64,000 nucleotides of DNA, taken from DASUPK01 sp046732465 (GTDB lineage Bacteria; Actinomycetota; Thermoleophilia; Solirubrobacterales; 70-9). Positions within the stretch are counted from its first letter, which is position 1, and every line of letters begins with the position of its first letter. The notes beneath the pieces are model-generated. The model did no database searches, was not told the origin of the DNA, and worked only from the letters and a program-made list of their open reading frames with translations. Where the stretch lies: contig JBKPND010000029.1 in NCBI GenBank assembly GCA_046732465.1, positions 1 through 64,000 of the forward strand. Direction: 5' to 3'. The position numbers and the translations under genes were made by a program. This document shows, in pieces, positions 8,037 through 17,220 of the stretch.

Positions 8037-9371
8037 GTGCGGCGCGTGCGCCCGCGCCTCGGACTCGCCTCGGCGGCCGCTGCTGCCCTGATCGCCGCGC
8101 TGGCGATCTCCGCCTGCGGCGGCGGCAGCCAGATCGACGCGATCCAGGCCGTCAACGCCGACTGCGGCGACGTTCAGTACGCCGGCAGCGGGGACGCCCA
8201 GAAGCTGATCGTCTCGGACCTGCCGCTGAAGGGCGCCTCGGCCGAGCGCTCGAGGCAGATGAACGACGCGATCGTCCAGGAGATCGCCCGCAAGGGCTGG
8301 CAGGCGGGGCAGAAGATCCAGGTCGCCTTCCAGGCCTGCGACGACTCGCTCGGCTCGACCGGCGAGTGGGACGAGGATCTCTGCCGCTCGAACGCCCAGG
8401 CCTACGCGGCCAATCCGGACGTCATCGGCGTGATCGGGACCTACAACTCCGGCTGCGCGGCGATCGAGATGCCGATCCTGAACCGCGCCCCCGGCGGCGG
8501 CGTGCCGATGGTGTCGCCGGGCAACACGTTCGTATGCCTGACCGAGCCGAGCCCGACGCTCTGCAAGCCGGACGAGCCCAGCGTCTACTACCCGACCGGC
8601 AAGCGCAACTACGTCAGGGTGGTGCCGAACGATGCGGTCCAGGGCGCGGGACTCGCCAGCTACGCGAACGAGCTCGGCGTCAAGCGGCCGTTCGTCCTCT
8701 ACGCGGCCGACGATCCGACCAGCCGGGGACAGGCGCTGACGTTCGTGGCGGCCGCCGAGGCGCTCGGCATGCTCCCCCGTGGGTACGCGCAGTGGGACCC
8801 GGCGGCGAGCGACTACGCCGTCCAGATGCGGAAGGTGCGCGCCGCCGGGGCCGACGGGCTCGTCCTCGCCGGCCTCCTCGAGCAGAACGGCGTCCAGCTG
8901 ATCCGCGACAAGGTCGCCACGCTCGGGGCCAACGACGGCGCGGTCAAGTTGCTCGCCTTCGACGGCTTCGCCCAGCAGGCAACGATCGTCAACACCGGGC
9001 CGGACTCGAAGGGGATGTACGTGAGCCTGCCGGGCAAGGTGCCCAGCGCACTGACCGGCAGCGGCGACGTATTCGTGAAGGAGCTGCGGGCACAGATCCC
9101 CGAGAACCCGATCGAGGTGTTCGCCCCCTACTCCGGCCAGGCGGCCGAGGTCCTCCTCAACGCGATCCGCCTGGGCAATACCCGGGCCGGCACGATCGCC
9201 GAGCTCTTCACGACCAAGGTCGAAGACGGGATCACCGGGAGCTTCACGATCACCCCGAGCGGCGATCCCGAGCCCGCGCCGATCAGCGTGCAGCGGGCGG
9301 ATCGGACCTTCGTGCTCGCCAAGACGATCACCCCGCCGCCCGCCCTGGTCAGCGCCGCGCGGGGCGGCTAG
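8037..9371 (+). CDS. ABC transporter substrate-binding lipoprotein, LivJ type
   Basis: A 444-residue exported lipoprotein: basic start, hydrophobic stretch and lipobox ending ISAC (Cys near residue 27), then a periplasmic-binding-protein type I fold of the branched-chain amino acid receptor family (for example VIGTYNSGCAAIEMPILN, typical of the hinge region). No permease or ATPase genes (LivHMGF) are nearby, so it is an orphan receptor or works with a remote system. GTG start nine bases after the desaturase stop; a second GTG three codons in is an alternative. The ligand is not predictable. Confidence 0.82.
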   Translation: MRRVRPRLGLASAAAAALIAALAISACGGGSQIDAIQAVNADCGDVQYAGSGDAQKLIVSDLPLKGASAERSRQMNDAIVQEIARKGWQAGQKIQVAFQACDDSLGSTGEWDEDLCRSNAQAYAANPDVIGVIGTYNSGCAAIEMPILNRAPGGGVPMVSPGNTFVCLTEPSPTLCKPDEPSVYYPTGKRNYVRVVPNDAVQGAGLASYANELGVKRPFVLYAADDPTSRGQALTFVAAAEALGMLPRGYAQWDPAASDYAVQMRKVRAAGADGLVLAGLLEQNGVQLIRDKVATLGANDGAVKLLAFDGFAQQATIVNTGPDSKGMYVSLPGKVPSALTGSGDVFVKELRAQIPENPIEVFAPYSGQAAEVLLNAIRLGNTRAGTIAELFTTKVEDGITGSFTITPSGDPEPAPISVQRADRTFVLAKTITPPPALVSAARGG

Positions 9372-9452
9372 CGCCGGTCGGCGCGCAGCTCCGCCTCACA
9401 CGCGGGCGCTCGCTCACGTTTAGTAAGCAGCAGGCGTGAGAAAGGAGTTGTG

Positions 9453-10397
9453 ATGGGTGTCTTGGCGCAGGGACTGCCACTCGGCAAGAGGCTTCGGCTC
9501 GGCAAGGCGGTGATGGTGCCCGTCTGGTCGAGCGGCTTCATCGTCGGCACGCTGGCGGTGCGACACGCGTCCGGGCTCTCGCTCCTCTTCTGGCGGATGA
9601 GCGTCGCGTCACTCGTGATGGCAGCGATCGCCCTCGCGTTTCGTGTGGAGTGGCCCCGCGACCTCCGGACACTGTTGGAGATGGTCGTCGTCGGCCTGCT
9701 GCTCCAGGCCGCGCAGTTCGTCGGAATCTTCCTGGCGCTCGAGCACGGCGTCCCCGCCGGCCTGGTGGCCCTGCTGGCCGGCTCGAGCCCGCTGCTGGTG
9801 GCGGTGCTCGCCACGGTCCTTCTCGACGAGCATCTCGAGCCGGTGCAGTGGGTCGGTTCGGCGATCGGCGTCGCCGGCGTCGTCTTCGCGGTCATCGAGG
9901 AGCTCAACGGCACCGGATCGGCGATCGGCTTCCTCTTCGCCCTGGTCGGCCTGGCCGGCCTGGTGGGAGGCACCCTGGTCCAGCGGGTGGGCGGGGCAGA
10001 GGTCGATCCACGGGCGGCCAACACGATTCAGCTCATCGTGGCGGCCGCCGTGATCGCGCCGCTGACCGCGCTGACCGCGAACTTCGACTTGACGGCCGCC
10101 GCGCTGCCGCCACTGGCTTGGCTCACCTTCGGTCTCTCGATCGGCGCGGTGATGCTCTTCTTCTGGCTCCTGCGAAACGAGAAGAGCGGCGAGGCGACCA
10201 GCTTCCTCTACCTGGTTCCGGCCACCACCGCGATCGGGGGCGCAGCCTTCCTCGGCCAGCCGCTCCAGCTCGGCGCCGTTGTCGGCCTGGTGCTGGCGTT
10301 CATCGGGGTGCGGATGGTGAGCGCCCCGGCGGAGTCGTTCCCCGTGCGTCGTGCGGCCCGGGGGATCGGCCGCCTCGTCTTCGGCTCGTCGAGCTAG
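9453..10397 (+). CDS. EamA/DMT-family transporter
   Basis: A 314-residue membrane protein with about ten hydrophobic segments in two EamA repeats (roughly 10-145 and 160-300), the drug/metabolite transporter layout. VWSSGFIVG near the start and GLVALLAGSSPLLVA in the first repeat are typical. These carriers export amino acids, bases or other small metabolites; the substrate is unknown. I prefer ATG 9453 over the GTG at 9450 because AAGGAG at 9442 is then five bases away. The short gap before it has no clear terminator. Confidence 0.85.
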   Translation: MGVLAQGLPLGKRLRLGKAVMVPVWSSGFIVGTLAVRHASGLSLLFWRMSVASLVMAAIALAFRVEWPRDLRTLLEMVVVGLLLQAAQFVGIFLALEHGVPAGLVALLAGSSPLLVAVLATVLLDEHLEPVQWVGSAIGVAGVVFAVIEELNGTGSAIGFLFALVGLAGLVGGTLVQRVGGAEVDPRAANTIQLIVAAAVIAPLTALTANFDLTAAALPPLAWLTFGLSIGAVMLFFWLLRNEKSGEATSFLYLVPATTAIGGAAFLGQPLQLGAVVGLVLAFIGVRMVSAPAESFPVRRAARGIGRLVFGSSS

Positions 10398-10401
10398 TCG
10401 A

Positions 10402-10947
10402 TCACTCGCCGGCGGAGAGCGGGAAGGCCTTGAATCCGGTGACGCGGCCACCGCTGACGAACGCCGCCAGAACCACCTGGTGGCCGCTCGTCCCGACGAA
10501 GGAGCGCTTGCCGACGAGCTCCCAGACTCCCCGCTTCAGCTTCCTCTCCCGGTAGAGCTTCTTCACGCGCTTGAGGCGATCCCCGACGGCCAGGCCGCGG
10601 TTCGTTCGCCACCCGGGTGCGCTCGCGACCATCACCTGCGCCTTGCCCGCCGATGGGTCGCAGGCCGAGACGGATGGGCTGCCCAGGTCGACGAAGGTGA
10701 TCGTCACACCCTCCGACGCGTAGGAGACGTAGCAGAGGTCGTCGGAGTCGACGAGAACGACGCCGGTCCCGAAGACGGCCGCTGCACTGGTCGTGTTCGG
10801 TGTCGGCCCCTGGGGGGCGAAGCCGCCGAAGGATTGGATCTTGCGGTGCTTGACGACGATCAGGTGATCGCTCGCCGCGGCGCCGGCTGGAACGAGCAGT
10901 GCCGCCAGCACGGCCGCAAGCATCGCCGTCCCGAGCACTCTCCTCAT
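10402..10947 (-). CDS. secreted protein of unknown function
   Basis: About 181 residues with a Sec signal peptide (MRRVLG start, hydrophobic core, AGAAAS cleavage region near residue 25). The mature part is beta-rich with no family I recognise; it has two cysteines (LCYVS, SACDPSAG) that could form a disulfide. The ATG at 10947 overlaps the TGA of the upstream gene by one base (TGATG), indicating translational coupling, so this is the third gene of the FTR1 operon. A GTG two codons upstream is an alternative start. Confidence 0.65.
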   Translation of the reverse strand: MRRVLGTAMLAAVLAALLVPAGAAASDHLIVVKHRKIQSFGGFAPQGPTPNTTSAAAVFGTGVVLVDSDDLCYVSYASEGVTITFVDLGSPSVSACDPSAGKAQVMVASAPGWRTNRGLAVGDRLKRVKKLYRERKLKRGVWELVGKRSFVGTSGHQVVLAAFVSGGRVTGFKAFPLSAGE

Positions 10948-11987
10948 CAGCACTGATGGATGGATGCCGCGCTGCGCACGACCTCAAACGCCGACCCGGG
11001 GATCGTCTTGAGCTGATCGAGGTTCTCGTCCGGCCAGCGGCGGTCGGATGTGCCCGAGATGAACCAGTTGGAGCCGTTGTCGGCGACGATCAGGCCGTAC
11101 TGCTTGAGCGCGGCGGCGATCGCGCGGGCGGGCCCGGTGATTCCAGAGATGTCGTAGCCGGCGGAGAGCCGCAGGCGGAGCCCCATCGGCGGGGCGCTCG
11201 GGTCGCTGCCCGAGCCGGCGCAGTGGGAGGCGGGGTGGACCCACGCGTCGCGGGTCGTGCTGACCGTGACGCGCAGGGCGTGGTCGATGCGGCCGGAGGC
11301 GGCCTCGTCGTAGCGGGCGAGACCGGGGAAGATCGGCAGCCCCGCTGCGTCGGCGGAGGTTAAGCCCTCGGGGCGAAGGGCTGCCGAGCGCAGGTTCCAG
11401 ATCACGCCGGAGTCGGCGTTCCAGTGAGATGCGAGGGTGCGCCGAGCGGAGCGAGGCGCAACCCGTTTGGTGCTGGTTTTCTGCGCGAAGGCTCGGTAGA
11501 GCTCGTAGAGCTTGCAGCGCTTCCGATCGACCGCCAGCACGTGACGGTCGCCGTCCGAGCTCTGCCCGCCCTCGACCAGCGCCTTGAGCGGCACGCGGTA
11601 GGCGCCGTGCGTCGACTCGTCGCCGTAGGCGGTGAAGTGCACCTTGGTCCGCTTCTGCTTCTTGCCTACCACGGCGTAGGGGAAGCCGTACTCCCGTGGC
11701 GAGCCGAAGTCGGGGTGGACGAAGTCGCCGCCGTGGGCGTCGATGTAGGCGATGTAGCCCACGGAGTTGGGATCGAGCGGCGCCTGCGAGACGTCCTGGT
11801 TCCAGGCGGATTCGTCGGCCGCCGCGGGTGCGTTGGCGGCCGCCGGGCCCTTGGGGAACACGGAGCAGGCGCCGAGACCGGGGTACGGACCGCGTGGCAG
11901 CTTCCCGCCATGGTGCTTCTTCTTCGCCATCGCGAGTCCGCAGACCGCGACGGCGAAGGCGAGGGCGATGACTGCGACGCGCCGCAC
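10947..11987 (-). CDS. secreted protein of the YDISG/DNGSNWFISG family
   Basis: A 346-residue exported protein: signal peptide about 1-21, then a domain with recurring landmarks DFVHPDFGS, YGDESTHGAYRVPL, SDGDRHVLAVDRKRCKLYELY, GLPIFPGLARYDE and, near the C-terminus, GYDISGI and VADNGSNWFISG. I recognise these as hallmarks of a widespread bacterial secreted family with no assigned function. It is 13 bases downstream of the FTR1 permease gene and coupled to the next gene, so it is probably made with the iron permease, but nothing in it is a clear metal-binding motif. Confidence 0.75.
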   Translation of the reverse strand: MRRVAVIALAFAVAVCGLAMAKKKHHGGKLPRGPYPGLGACSVFPKGPAAANAPAAADESAWNQDVSQAPLDPNSVGYIAYIDAHGGDFVHPDFGSPREYGFPYAVVGKKQKRTKVHFTAYGDESTHGAYRVPLKALVEGGQSSDGDRHVLAVDRKRCKLYELYRAFAQKTSTKRVAPRSARRTLASHWNADSGVIWNLRSAALRPEGLTSADAAGLPIFPGLARYDEAASGRIDHALRVTVSTTRDAWVHPASHCAGSGSDPSAPPMGLRLRLSAGYDISGITGPARAIAAALKQYGLIVADNGSNWFISGTSDRRWPDENLDQLKTIPGSAFEVVRSAASIHQC

Positions 11988-12000
11988 GGGCGCGATTGTC

Positions 12001-13038
12001 TCAGGCGCTCTCGGTCTGCGCTTGCGGAATCGACGGAGGTGCGTCCGCCCTCACGGCCGGCTGCTCGCCGCGACGCACTCGGCGCCGGACCTTGACGTGC
12101 TCCGCGAGCACGTAGGAGCCGACGACCAGGAAGCCCGCAAGGATCTGGGCGCCGATCGTCTCCCAGTAGGGGTAGATCTCGAACCAGGTGCCCATCCACT
12201 CCGGGACGCTGAACGGCGTCGGGTGGCTCGGGATCCAGCCCAGATCCATGAAGGAGAGCGCGGTGCCGCCGATCATCACCATCAGGACGACCGCGACCAG
12301 GGCGCCGGTCAGGATCAGCATCTTGCGATAGGGGAGCTTGTGGTGGAGCCAGAAGGTGAGGACGCCGACCACGGCGGTGCAGGCGAGGCCGATCGCGACT
12401 CCTTCGAGCACGGTTGAGGTGCCGTTCTGCAGCTGCAGGTTCTGGAGGAAGAGGACGACCTCGAATCCCTCCCGGTAGACGGTTGTGAATCCGAGCGCCA
12501 CCAGTCCGATCGTGGCGGCGATGCCGGTCTGGGTGAGGAGCTTCTGACGGCGGCGATGATGGCGGCCGATCCAGTCCGTCCAGTAGACGCGGTGGACGAA
12601 CCAGTTGAGGACCACTAGCAGGACGATGATCGCGATGAAGCCGGTGATCGCCTCGAGCTTGGGCCCGAGCGGCGAGGCCGCATCGAGCACAGCCTGGACG
12701 ACGAACCAGGTGACGATGGTCGCGCCGAATGAGAGCGCGGCGCCGAGCACGACCGGGCGGCGCTTCTCCGTGTTGGCCCCCACGAAGCTGGCGGTGACGG
12801 CCGCGAAGATCAGGATCGCCTCCAAGCCCTCGCGGAACACGATCATCCCGGAGTTGAAGACCACGGTCCCGTGGCTCATCGGTCGGCTCGCCTCCGTCGG
12901 ATCGGCCGGGCCGGTGTTCGCTGTGGCCATCAGGTAGACCAGGCCGGTCACGACCGCGAGGCCGGACAGCCACCAGGCGAGCCGGGTGTAGTCGCGCCTC
13001 TCCCGCTCATGGGTCTTTGTCGCCGTCGCGCTTTCCAC
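12001..13038 (-). CDS. FTR1-family iron permease
   Basis: A 345-residue membrane protein with seven predicted transmembrane segments and both iron-coordinating signatures of the family, REGLE (residues 69-73) and REGFE (189-193). FTR1/EfeU proteins import iron across the cytoplasmic membrane, usually with a ferroxidase or EfeO/EfeB partners. None of these is adjacent; instead two secreted proteins of unknown function follow within the same operon. The N-terminal 20 residues are charged and cytosolic. A perfect palindrome lies 26 bases upstream of the start codon and may be an iron-regulator site. Confidence 0.9.
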   Translation of the reverse strand: MESATATKTHERERRDYTRLAWWLSGLAVVTGLVYLMATANTGPADPTEASRPMSHGTVVFNSGMIVFREGLEAILIFAAVTASFVGANTEKRRPVVLGAALSFGATIVTWFVVQAVLDAASPLGPKLEAITGFIAIIVLLVVLNWFVHRVYWTDWIGRHHRRRQKLLTQTGIAATIGLVALGFTTVYREGFEVVLFLQNLQLQNGTSTVLEGVAIGLACTAVVGVLTFWLHHKLPYRKMLILTGALVAVVLMVMIGGTALSFMDLGWIPSHPTPFSVPEWMGTWFEIYPYWETIGAQILAGFLVVGSYVLAEHVKVRRRVRRGEQPAVRADAPPSIPQAQTESA

Positions 13039-13063
13039 GAGCAGGCCAACCTAGCAGAATCGA

Positions 13064-13077
13064 TTAGGGCGCCCTAA
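13064..13077. promoter_or_regulatory. palindromic operator candidate upstream of FTR1
   Basis: TTAGGGCGCCCTAA is a perfect 14-base palindrome just upstream of the FTR1 start. Its outer half-sites TTAGG/CCTAA match those of DtxR/IdeR boxes, but the spacing is four bases instead of nine, so it is not a standard IdeR box. Iron-responsive regulation is an inference from the gene it precedes. Confidence 0.4.
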
Positions 13078-13140
13078 CCAGGGGAAAGGCCGGGCCGCCA
13101 TGCCGGGTGGAGGGGCCGGGAGGCCGATGCAGTTTGCTAA

Positions 13141-13150
13141 GCTAATTAGC
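13141..13150. promoter_or_regulatory. MarR autoregulatory operator candidate
   Basis: GCTAAGCTAATTAGC (13136-13150) contains the perfect palindrome GCTAATTAGC one base before the MarR start codon. There is no ribosome-binding site there, so the mRNA may be leaderless with this A/T-rich element as its -10 region; a repressor bound here would block its own promoter, as is common for MarR proteins. Confidence 0.45.
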
Positions 13151-13151
13151 G

Positions 13152-13601
13152 ATGCGAACTACTTCGAGTGCCCCGAATACACCAAGCGAGATCCGCGAGG
13201 AGCTTGCCCCCCGTCTGCGCTGGACGATCACCCGGCTCGCGCGTCGCCTTCGCCAGGAGGCCGGGACCGACCTCGGCCCGTCGCAGGTGGCCGCGCTGGC
13301 GACCATCGAGCGGCACGGCCCGCTCTCGCCGAGTGAGGTCGCGAAGGTCGAGCGCATCAAGCGCCCGACCGCCACGCGGATCGTCCGGCACCTGGAGGAG
13401 GCGGGGTTGGTGGAGCGGGTGAAGGACCCCGAGGACGGTCGCGGCTCGATCCTCAGCATCACCGCCGCAGGCCGCAGCCACCTGAAGCGCCTCCGCGCGC
13501 GCAAGACCGCCTACCTGGCGACGCGGCTCGACAACCTCCCGGCGGCGGACCGCCGGACCCTCGAGCGCGCCGCCCAGCTGCTGGAGGGGATGCTCGAGTG
13601 A
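13152..13601 (+). CDS. MarR-family transcriptional regulator
   Basis: A 149-residue winged-helix regulator. The recognition region LSPSEVAKVERIKRPTATR and the wing with KDPEDGRGS (the conserved D-x-R-x wing motif) are present, and the flanking helices form the dimer interface. It is followed by an MFS exporter whose GTG start overlaps the MarR stop by four bases, the classical arrangement of a repressor controlling an efflux pump, probably released by the pump substrate. The palindrome immediately upstream is the likely operator. Confidence 0.9.
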   Translation: MRTTSSAPNTPSEIREELAPRLRWTITRLARRLRQEAGTDLGPSQVAALATIERHGPLSPSEVAKVERIKRPTATRIVRHLEEAGLVERVKDPEDGRGSILSITAAGRSHLKRLRARKTAYLATRLDNLPAADRRTLERAAQLLEGMLE

Positions 13602-14836
13602 CCGAGGCGCTCGGACGCTCCTTCGCAAGCCTGCAGGTACCCAACTTCCGCCGCTACTTCACCGGCCAGCTGGTCTCGCTGTCCGGCAACTGGATGCAGA
13701 TGATCGCCGAGATGTGGGTGGTCCTGTCGCTCACCGGCAGCGGCGTCGCGGTGGGGCTGACCACTGCGCTCCAGTTCCTGCCCATGCTCATCTTCGGCGC
13801 CTGGGGCGGCCTGATCGCCGACCGGGTGCCGAAGCGGCGAGTGCTGCTGCTCACGCAGACGCTCCACATGGCCGCCCCCCTCGCCATGCTGACCCTCGCC
13901 CTCCAGGGCGTGCTCGTTCCCTGGATGGTCTTCGCCCTCGTCTTCCTGCGGGGCTGCGTCAACTCGGTCGACTACCCGACCCGGCAGGCGTTCGTGATGG
14001 AGATGGTGGGCTCGGAGCGCCTGGTGAACGCCGTCAGCCTGAACAGCGTGCTCGTCCACGGCGCCCGCGTGATCGGCCCGGCCTTCGCCGGCGTCCTGAT
14101 CGCGACCGTCGGCGTCGAGCCCTGCTTCGCGCTCAATGCCGCGAGCTTCGCCTTCATGATCTGGGTGCTCGCAGGGATGGACACCGAGCGGCTGCGCCCC
14201 GCCAAGATCGCGACCCCCGAGCCGGGCGCCGTGCGCGCCGGGCTGCGCTACGTGCGCAGCAGCCCCGAGCTCTGGATCCCGCTGGGGCTGATGGCGATCG
14301 TGGGGACCCTTGGTTACAACTTCCAGGCGGTCCTGCCGCTGCTCGCGGACTTCACCTTTCACGGCGGGCCCTCCACCTACGCCGCCCTCGTCGCCGCCAT
14401 GGGGGTAGGGGCGATCGTCGGCGCCCTGATCAACGGCGCCCGGGACTCGGTCACGCCGATGCTCCTGGTCGGGGCCGCGATCGTCTTCGGGATCCTCTCG
14501 CTGCTGGCCGCCGGCGCGCCGACCCTGGCACTCGAGGTCGCGGCGCTGGCGCCGCTCGGAGCCGCCACCGTGACGCTCGCGGCTAGCGTCAACTCCTCGC
14601 TCCAGCTCGCCTCCGAGCCGAGCATGCGGGGCCGGGTAATGGCCCTCTACTCCATCGTCTTCCTCGGCTCGACGCCGATCGGCGGCCCGCTCTCCGGCTG
14701 GCTCTCCCAGGCGGTCGACCCGCGTGCAGCGCTGGTGATGGCGGGCATCGCCGCGATCGTCGGCGGCCTCCTGGCACGCATCGCGTTCGACCGGGTGGCC
14801 GAGATCCCGCCGGACGCGACGCTCGAGCCGGTCTAG
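13598..14836 (+). CDS. MFS transporter (EntS/MFS_3-like exporter)
   Basis: A 412-residue major-facilitator protein with about 12 transmembrane segments. The start (FRRYFTGQLVSLSGNWMQ) and the loop GGLIADRVPKRRVLLLTQ (motif A-like, between TM2 and TM3) are characteristic of the MFS_3 group that includes the enterobactin exporter EntS; such proteins usually export drugs or siderophores. It forms a two-gene operon with the MarR regulator (four-base GTGA overlap). Substrate unknown. Confidence 0.88.
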   Translation: MTEALGRSFASLQVPNFRRYFTGQLVSLSGNWMQMIAEMWVVLSLTGSGVAVGLTTALQFLPMLIFGAWGGLIADRVPKRRVLLLTQTLHMAAPLAMLTLALQGVLVPWMVFALVFLRGCVNSVDYPTRQAFVMEMVGSERLVNAVSLNSVLVHGARVIGPAFAGVLIATVGVEPCFALNAASFAFMIWVLAGMDTERLRPAKIATPEPGAVRAGLRYVRSSPELWIPLGLMAIVGTLGYNFQAVLPLLADFTFHGGPSTYAALVAAMGVGAIVGALINGARDSVTPMLLVGAAIVFGILSLLAAGAPTLALEVAALAPLGAATVTLAASVNSSLQLASEPSMRGRVMALYSIVFLGSTPIGGPLSGWLSQAVDPRAALVMAGIAAIVGGLLARIAFDRVAEIPPDATLEPV

Positions 14837-14918
14837 CTCCGGGTCGCCCCGGCACCCTTCTTAGCCTCGGCAAAATACGGATGCGACAGGGCGCCGGAGG
14901 TGGCTAGAGTGCGCCGCC

Positions 14919-16277
14919 GTGGCGGACTTTTCCGAGCTCTCCATTCGTGGCCGGATCGCGACCTCGAGCGATTCGGACTGGGACGAGGCACGCCAGGCCT
15001 GGAACCTGGCGGCCGACCAGACTCCAGAGGCCGTCGCCCTGGTGGAGAGCGCGGACGACGTCTCCAAGGTGATCGGCTTCGCGCGGGAGAATGGCCTGAA
15101 GGTCACCGGCCAGAGCACCGGCCATGGCGCCGTATCAATGGGCTCGCTCGAGGGCGTGATCCTGATCAAGACGGGCCGGATGCGCGGCGTGGTGATCGAA
15201 GGCGAGAAGGCTCGTGTCGAGGCGGGCGCGATGGCCGAGGACGTTGCCGACGCCGCGATCAAGCAGGGCATGTGCTCGATGCCGGGCACCTCACCGAACG
15301 TCGGCGTTGCCGGCTACACGCTCGGCGGTGGCCTCAGCTGGCTCGGACGCAAGTACGGCTGGGCCTGCAACCGCGTGAGCGCGATCGAGTTGGTCACCGC
15401 GGACGGCGAGCCCCGCACCGTGGACGCGGCCAGCGATCCCGATCTTTTCTGGGCGCTGCGCGGAGGAGGCGGCGGATTCGCGATCGTCACCGCCCTCCAC
15501 GTCGAGCTCCTGCCGATCGCCGAGGCTTATGCAGGCGGGTTGCTGTTCGCGCCCGAGTTGACGGCCGACGGCGTCCGGGCCTATCGCGACTGGGCCGCGG
15601 AGGCGCCGGAAGAGGTGGGCAGCATGGTCCGCATGCTCAACCTGCCGCCGATACCCGACATCCCGGAGCCCATCCGCGGCAAGAAGTGGCTGGCGATCAG
15701 CGCGGTGTCGATCGGCAGCGAGGAGGAGGGCAAGGAGAGGCTCGCGGCGCTGCGCGAGATCGGGGAGCCGGTGATGGACAGCTTCGCGCAGATGCCGGTC
15801 ACCGGCCTGACGCGCATCGCCATGGATCCCGAGCCTCCGGTCCCGGGCCTCGGTCATCACCGTGTTATCAACGAGCTTCCCGACGAGGCCATCGACGCCT
15901 TCGTCGAGGCGGCTGGTCCCGAGTCGGACTCACCGTTGCTGCTGGCCGAGCTTCGCCACCTGGGCGGAGCGCTCGCGCGACCTGCCGAGGGCGGAGGGGC
16001 GCTCGACAAGCTCGACGGCGAGTTCGTGATGCTCGGAATCGGGATGCTGATGGATCCGGCGTTGAAGGATCCGATCGAAGGTCAGCTCGACAAGCTCGCC
16101 GACGCGATGAAGCCGTGGGCTGCGGAGGGCGGCTACTACAACTACGCCGAGCGGCCCTGCGACGTCGACGCGATCCTGCCGCCCGAGACCTGCCAGCGGC
16201 TCGCCCACGTGAAGCGCAGCTGGGACCCCGACGACCTCATTCGGGCGAACCACTCGGTGGCGCTGGCGACGGCGTAG
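14919..16277 (+). CDS. FAD-linked oxidoreductase with BBE domain
   Basis: A 452-residue flavoenzyme of the PCMH/BBE (berberine-bridge-like) family. The FAD-binding part has TGQSTGHGA, the equivalent of the GGGHG loop whose His is covalently linked to FAD in many members, then NVGVAGYTLGGGLSWLGRKYG and a C-terminal BBE motif (YYNYAERPC...ANHSVA). The second covalent Cys is not obvious: the segment LGGGLSWLGRKYGWACN has Cys a little later. These enzymes oxidise sugars, alkaloids or polyketide alcohols with O2. GTG start; the 3' end overlaps the convergent hydrolase gene by 41 bases. Confidence 0.85.
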   Translation: MADFSELSIRGRIATSSDSDWDEARQAWNLAADQTPEAVALVESADDVSKVIGFARENGLKVTGQSTGHGAVSMGSLEGVILIKTGRMRGVVIEGEKARVEAGAMAEDVADAAIKQGMCSMPGTSPNVGVAGYTLGGGLSWLGRKYGWACNRVSAIELVTADGEPRTVDAASDPDLFWALRGGGGGFAIVTALHVELLPIAEAYAGGLLFAPELTADGVRAYRDWAAEAPEEVGSMVRMLNLPPIPDIPEPIRGKKWLAISAVSIGSEEEGKERLAALREIGEPVMDSFAQMPVTGLTRIAMDPEPPVPGLGHHRVINELPDEAIDAFVEAAGPESDSPLLLAELRHLGGALARPAEGGGALDKLDGEFVMLGIGMLMDPALKDPIEGQLDKLADAMKPWAAEGGYYNYAERPCDVDAILPPETCQRLAHVKRSWDPDDLIRANHSVALATA

Positions 16278-17220
16278 AGCCCTCGGGCGCCCGCTGGCGC
16301 CGCGGCGAGCGGGCGCCGACGATCTGTCCCCACTCCGCGTCCTCGATCAGGCCCGGCTCGGTAGTGTCGAGCCAGTCGAGCAGGGCGTCCCCGAGGCCCT
16401 CCGGATCCTCGAGGTTGGGGAAGTGCGCCGCCTTCGGCAGCGTGACGAAGCGGCTGTTGGGAATCAGCTCGTGGGCCGCGAGGCCGTGCGCCATCGGGAT
16501 CGTGTTGTCCCGCCCTCCCCAGACGATCAGGGTGGGCAGCTCCCCGAGCAGGTAGAGGCGGTCCTTGGCACTGACGTGCTGACCTCGAACGTCGATGACC
16601 GATCGCAGGGTCTGGACGAACGCCTGCCGGGCGGCCGCGTCCTGGAGGGGCCGCATGGCGCGCGCGACGGCCTGGAGGTAGATGCCTCTGCGACTGCCCC
16701 GCGCGCGCATTCGCTCGCCCGCGCGGTCGAGGGCCGACCGGACCCGGCGGTTTGCGACCAGCCAGATCCCGGCGGCCGCACCCGGCAGCGCGGCGCCACG
16801 GAGCATCGGGCTCACCTCATGGCCGAGGCCGCCGCTGGAGATCAGGGCTAGACGCTCGACCCGCTGGGGGAATTGGTAGAAGAACTGCATCGCGATCCCG
16901 CCCCCGAGCGAGTGGCCGACGATGGTGGCTCGATCGATCCCGATGGTGCTCAGCAGGTCCCGGATGCTGCAGGCGTGGGCGCCGAGGGAGTAGTCGCCGC
17001 GAACCGCGGCCGAGTCGCCGTGCCCGAGGAGGTCGGGAGCGACGACGGTGTAGCGGTCCGCCAGACGGAGCGCCACTTGCTCCCAGTGCCGGGATGAGTT
17101 GACCATTCCGTGGATCAGGACGACCGGCGGTCCGTCCCCGGCAATCCGATAGATGACCCGGTGGCCGTGGAGCTCGATCTCCCACTCGTCGAACAGCAGC
17201 GCTGACGGGGGAGTCGTCAC
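16237..17220 (-). CDS. alpha/beta hydrolase
   Basis: A 327-residue alpha/beta hydrolase with a complete triad: LIHGMVNSS oxyanion loop, nucleophile in GHSLGG (about residue 104), Asp in VWGGRDNTIP and His in KAAHFPNLEDP. The lid (about 140-220) is Arg-rich and larger than that of the 4483 paralogue. The C-terminal 35 residues are Pro/Ser-rich and overlap the convergent flavoenzyme gene, so they may be dispensable. GTG start. An 11-12 bp hairpin lies about 15-50 bases upstream in its leader. Confidence 0.82.
   Translation of the reverse strand: MTTPPSALLFDEWEIELHGHRVIYRIAGDGPPVVLIHGMVNSSRHWEQVALRLADRYTVVAPDLLGHGDSAAVRGDYSLGAHACSIRDLLSTIGIDRATIVGHSLGGGIAMQFFYQFPQRVERLALISSGGLGHEVSPMLRGAALPGAAAGIWLVANRRVRSALDRAGERMRARGSRRGIYLQAVARAMRPLQDAAARQAFVQTLRSVIDVRGQHVSAKDRLYLLGELPTLIVWGGRDNTIPMAHGLAAHELIPNSRFVTLPKAAHFPNLEDPEGLGDALLDWLDTTEPGLIEDAEWGQIVGARSPRRQRAPEGSTPSPAPPSGSPE

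Noticed and set aside
13064..13077. Canonical IdeR/DtxR box upstream of FTR1
   Set aside because: The half-sites match but the spacing is four instead of nine bases, so I list it only as a palindromic operator candidate.
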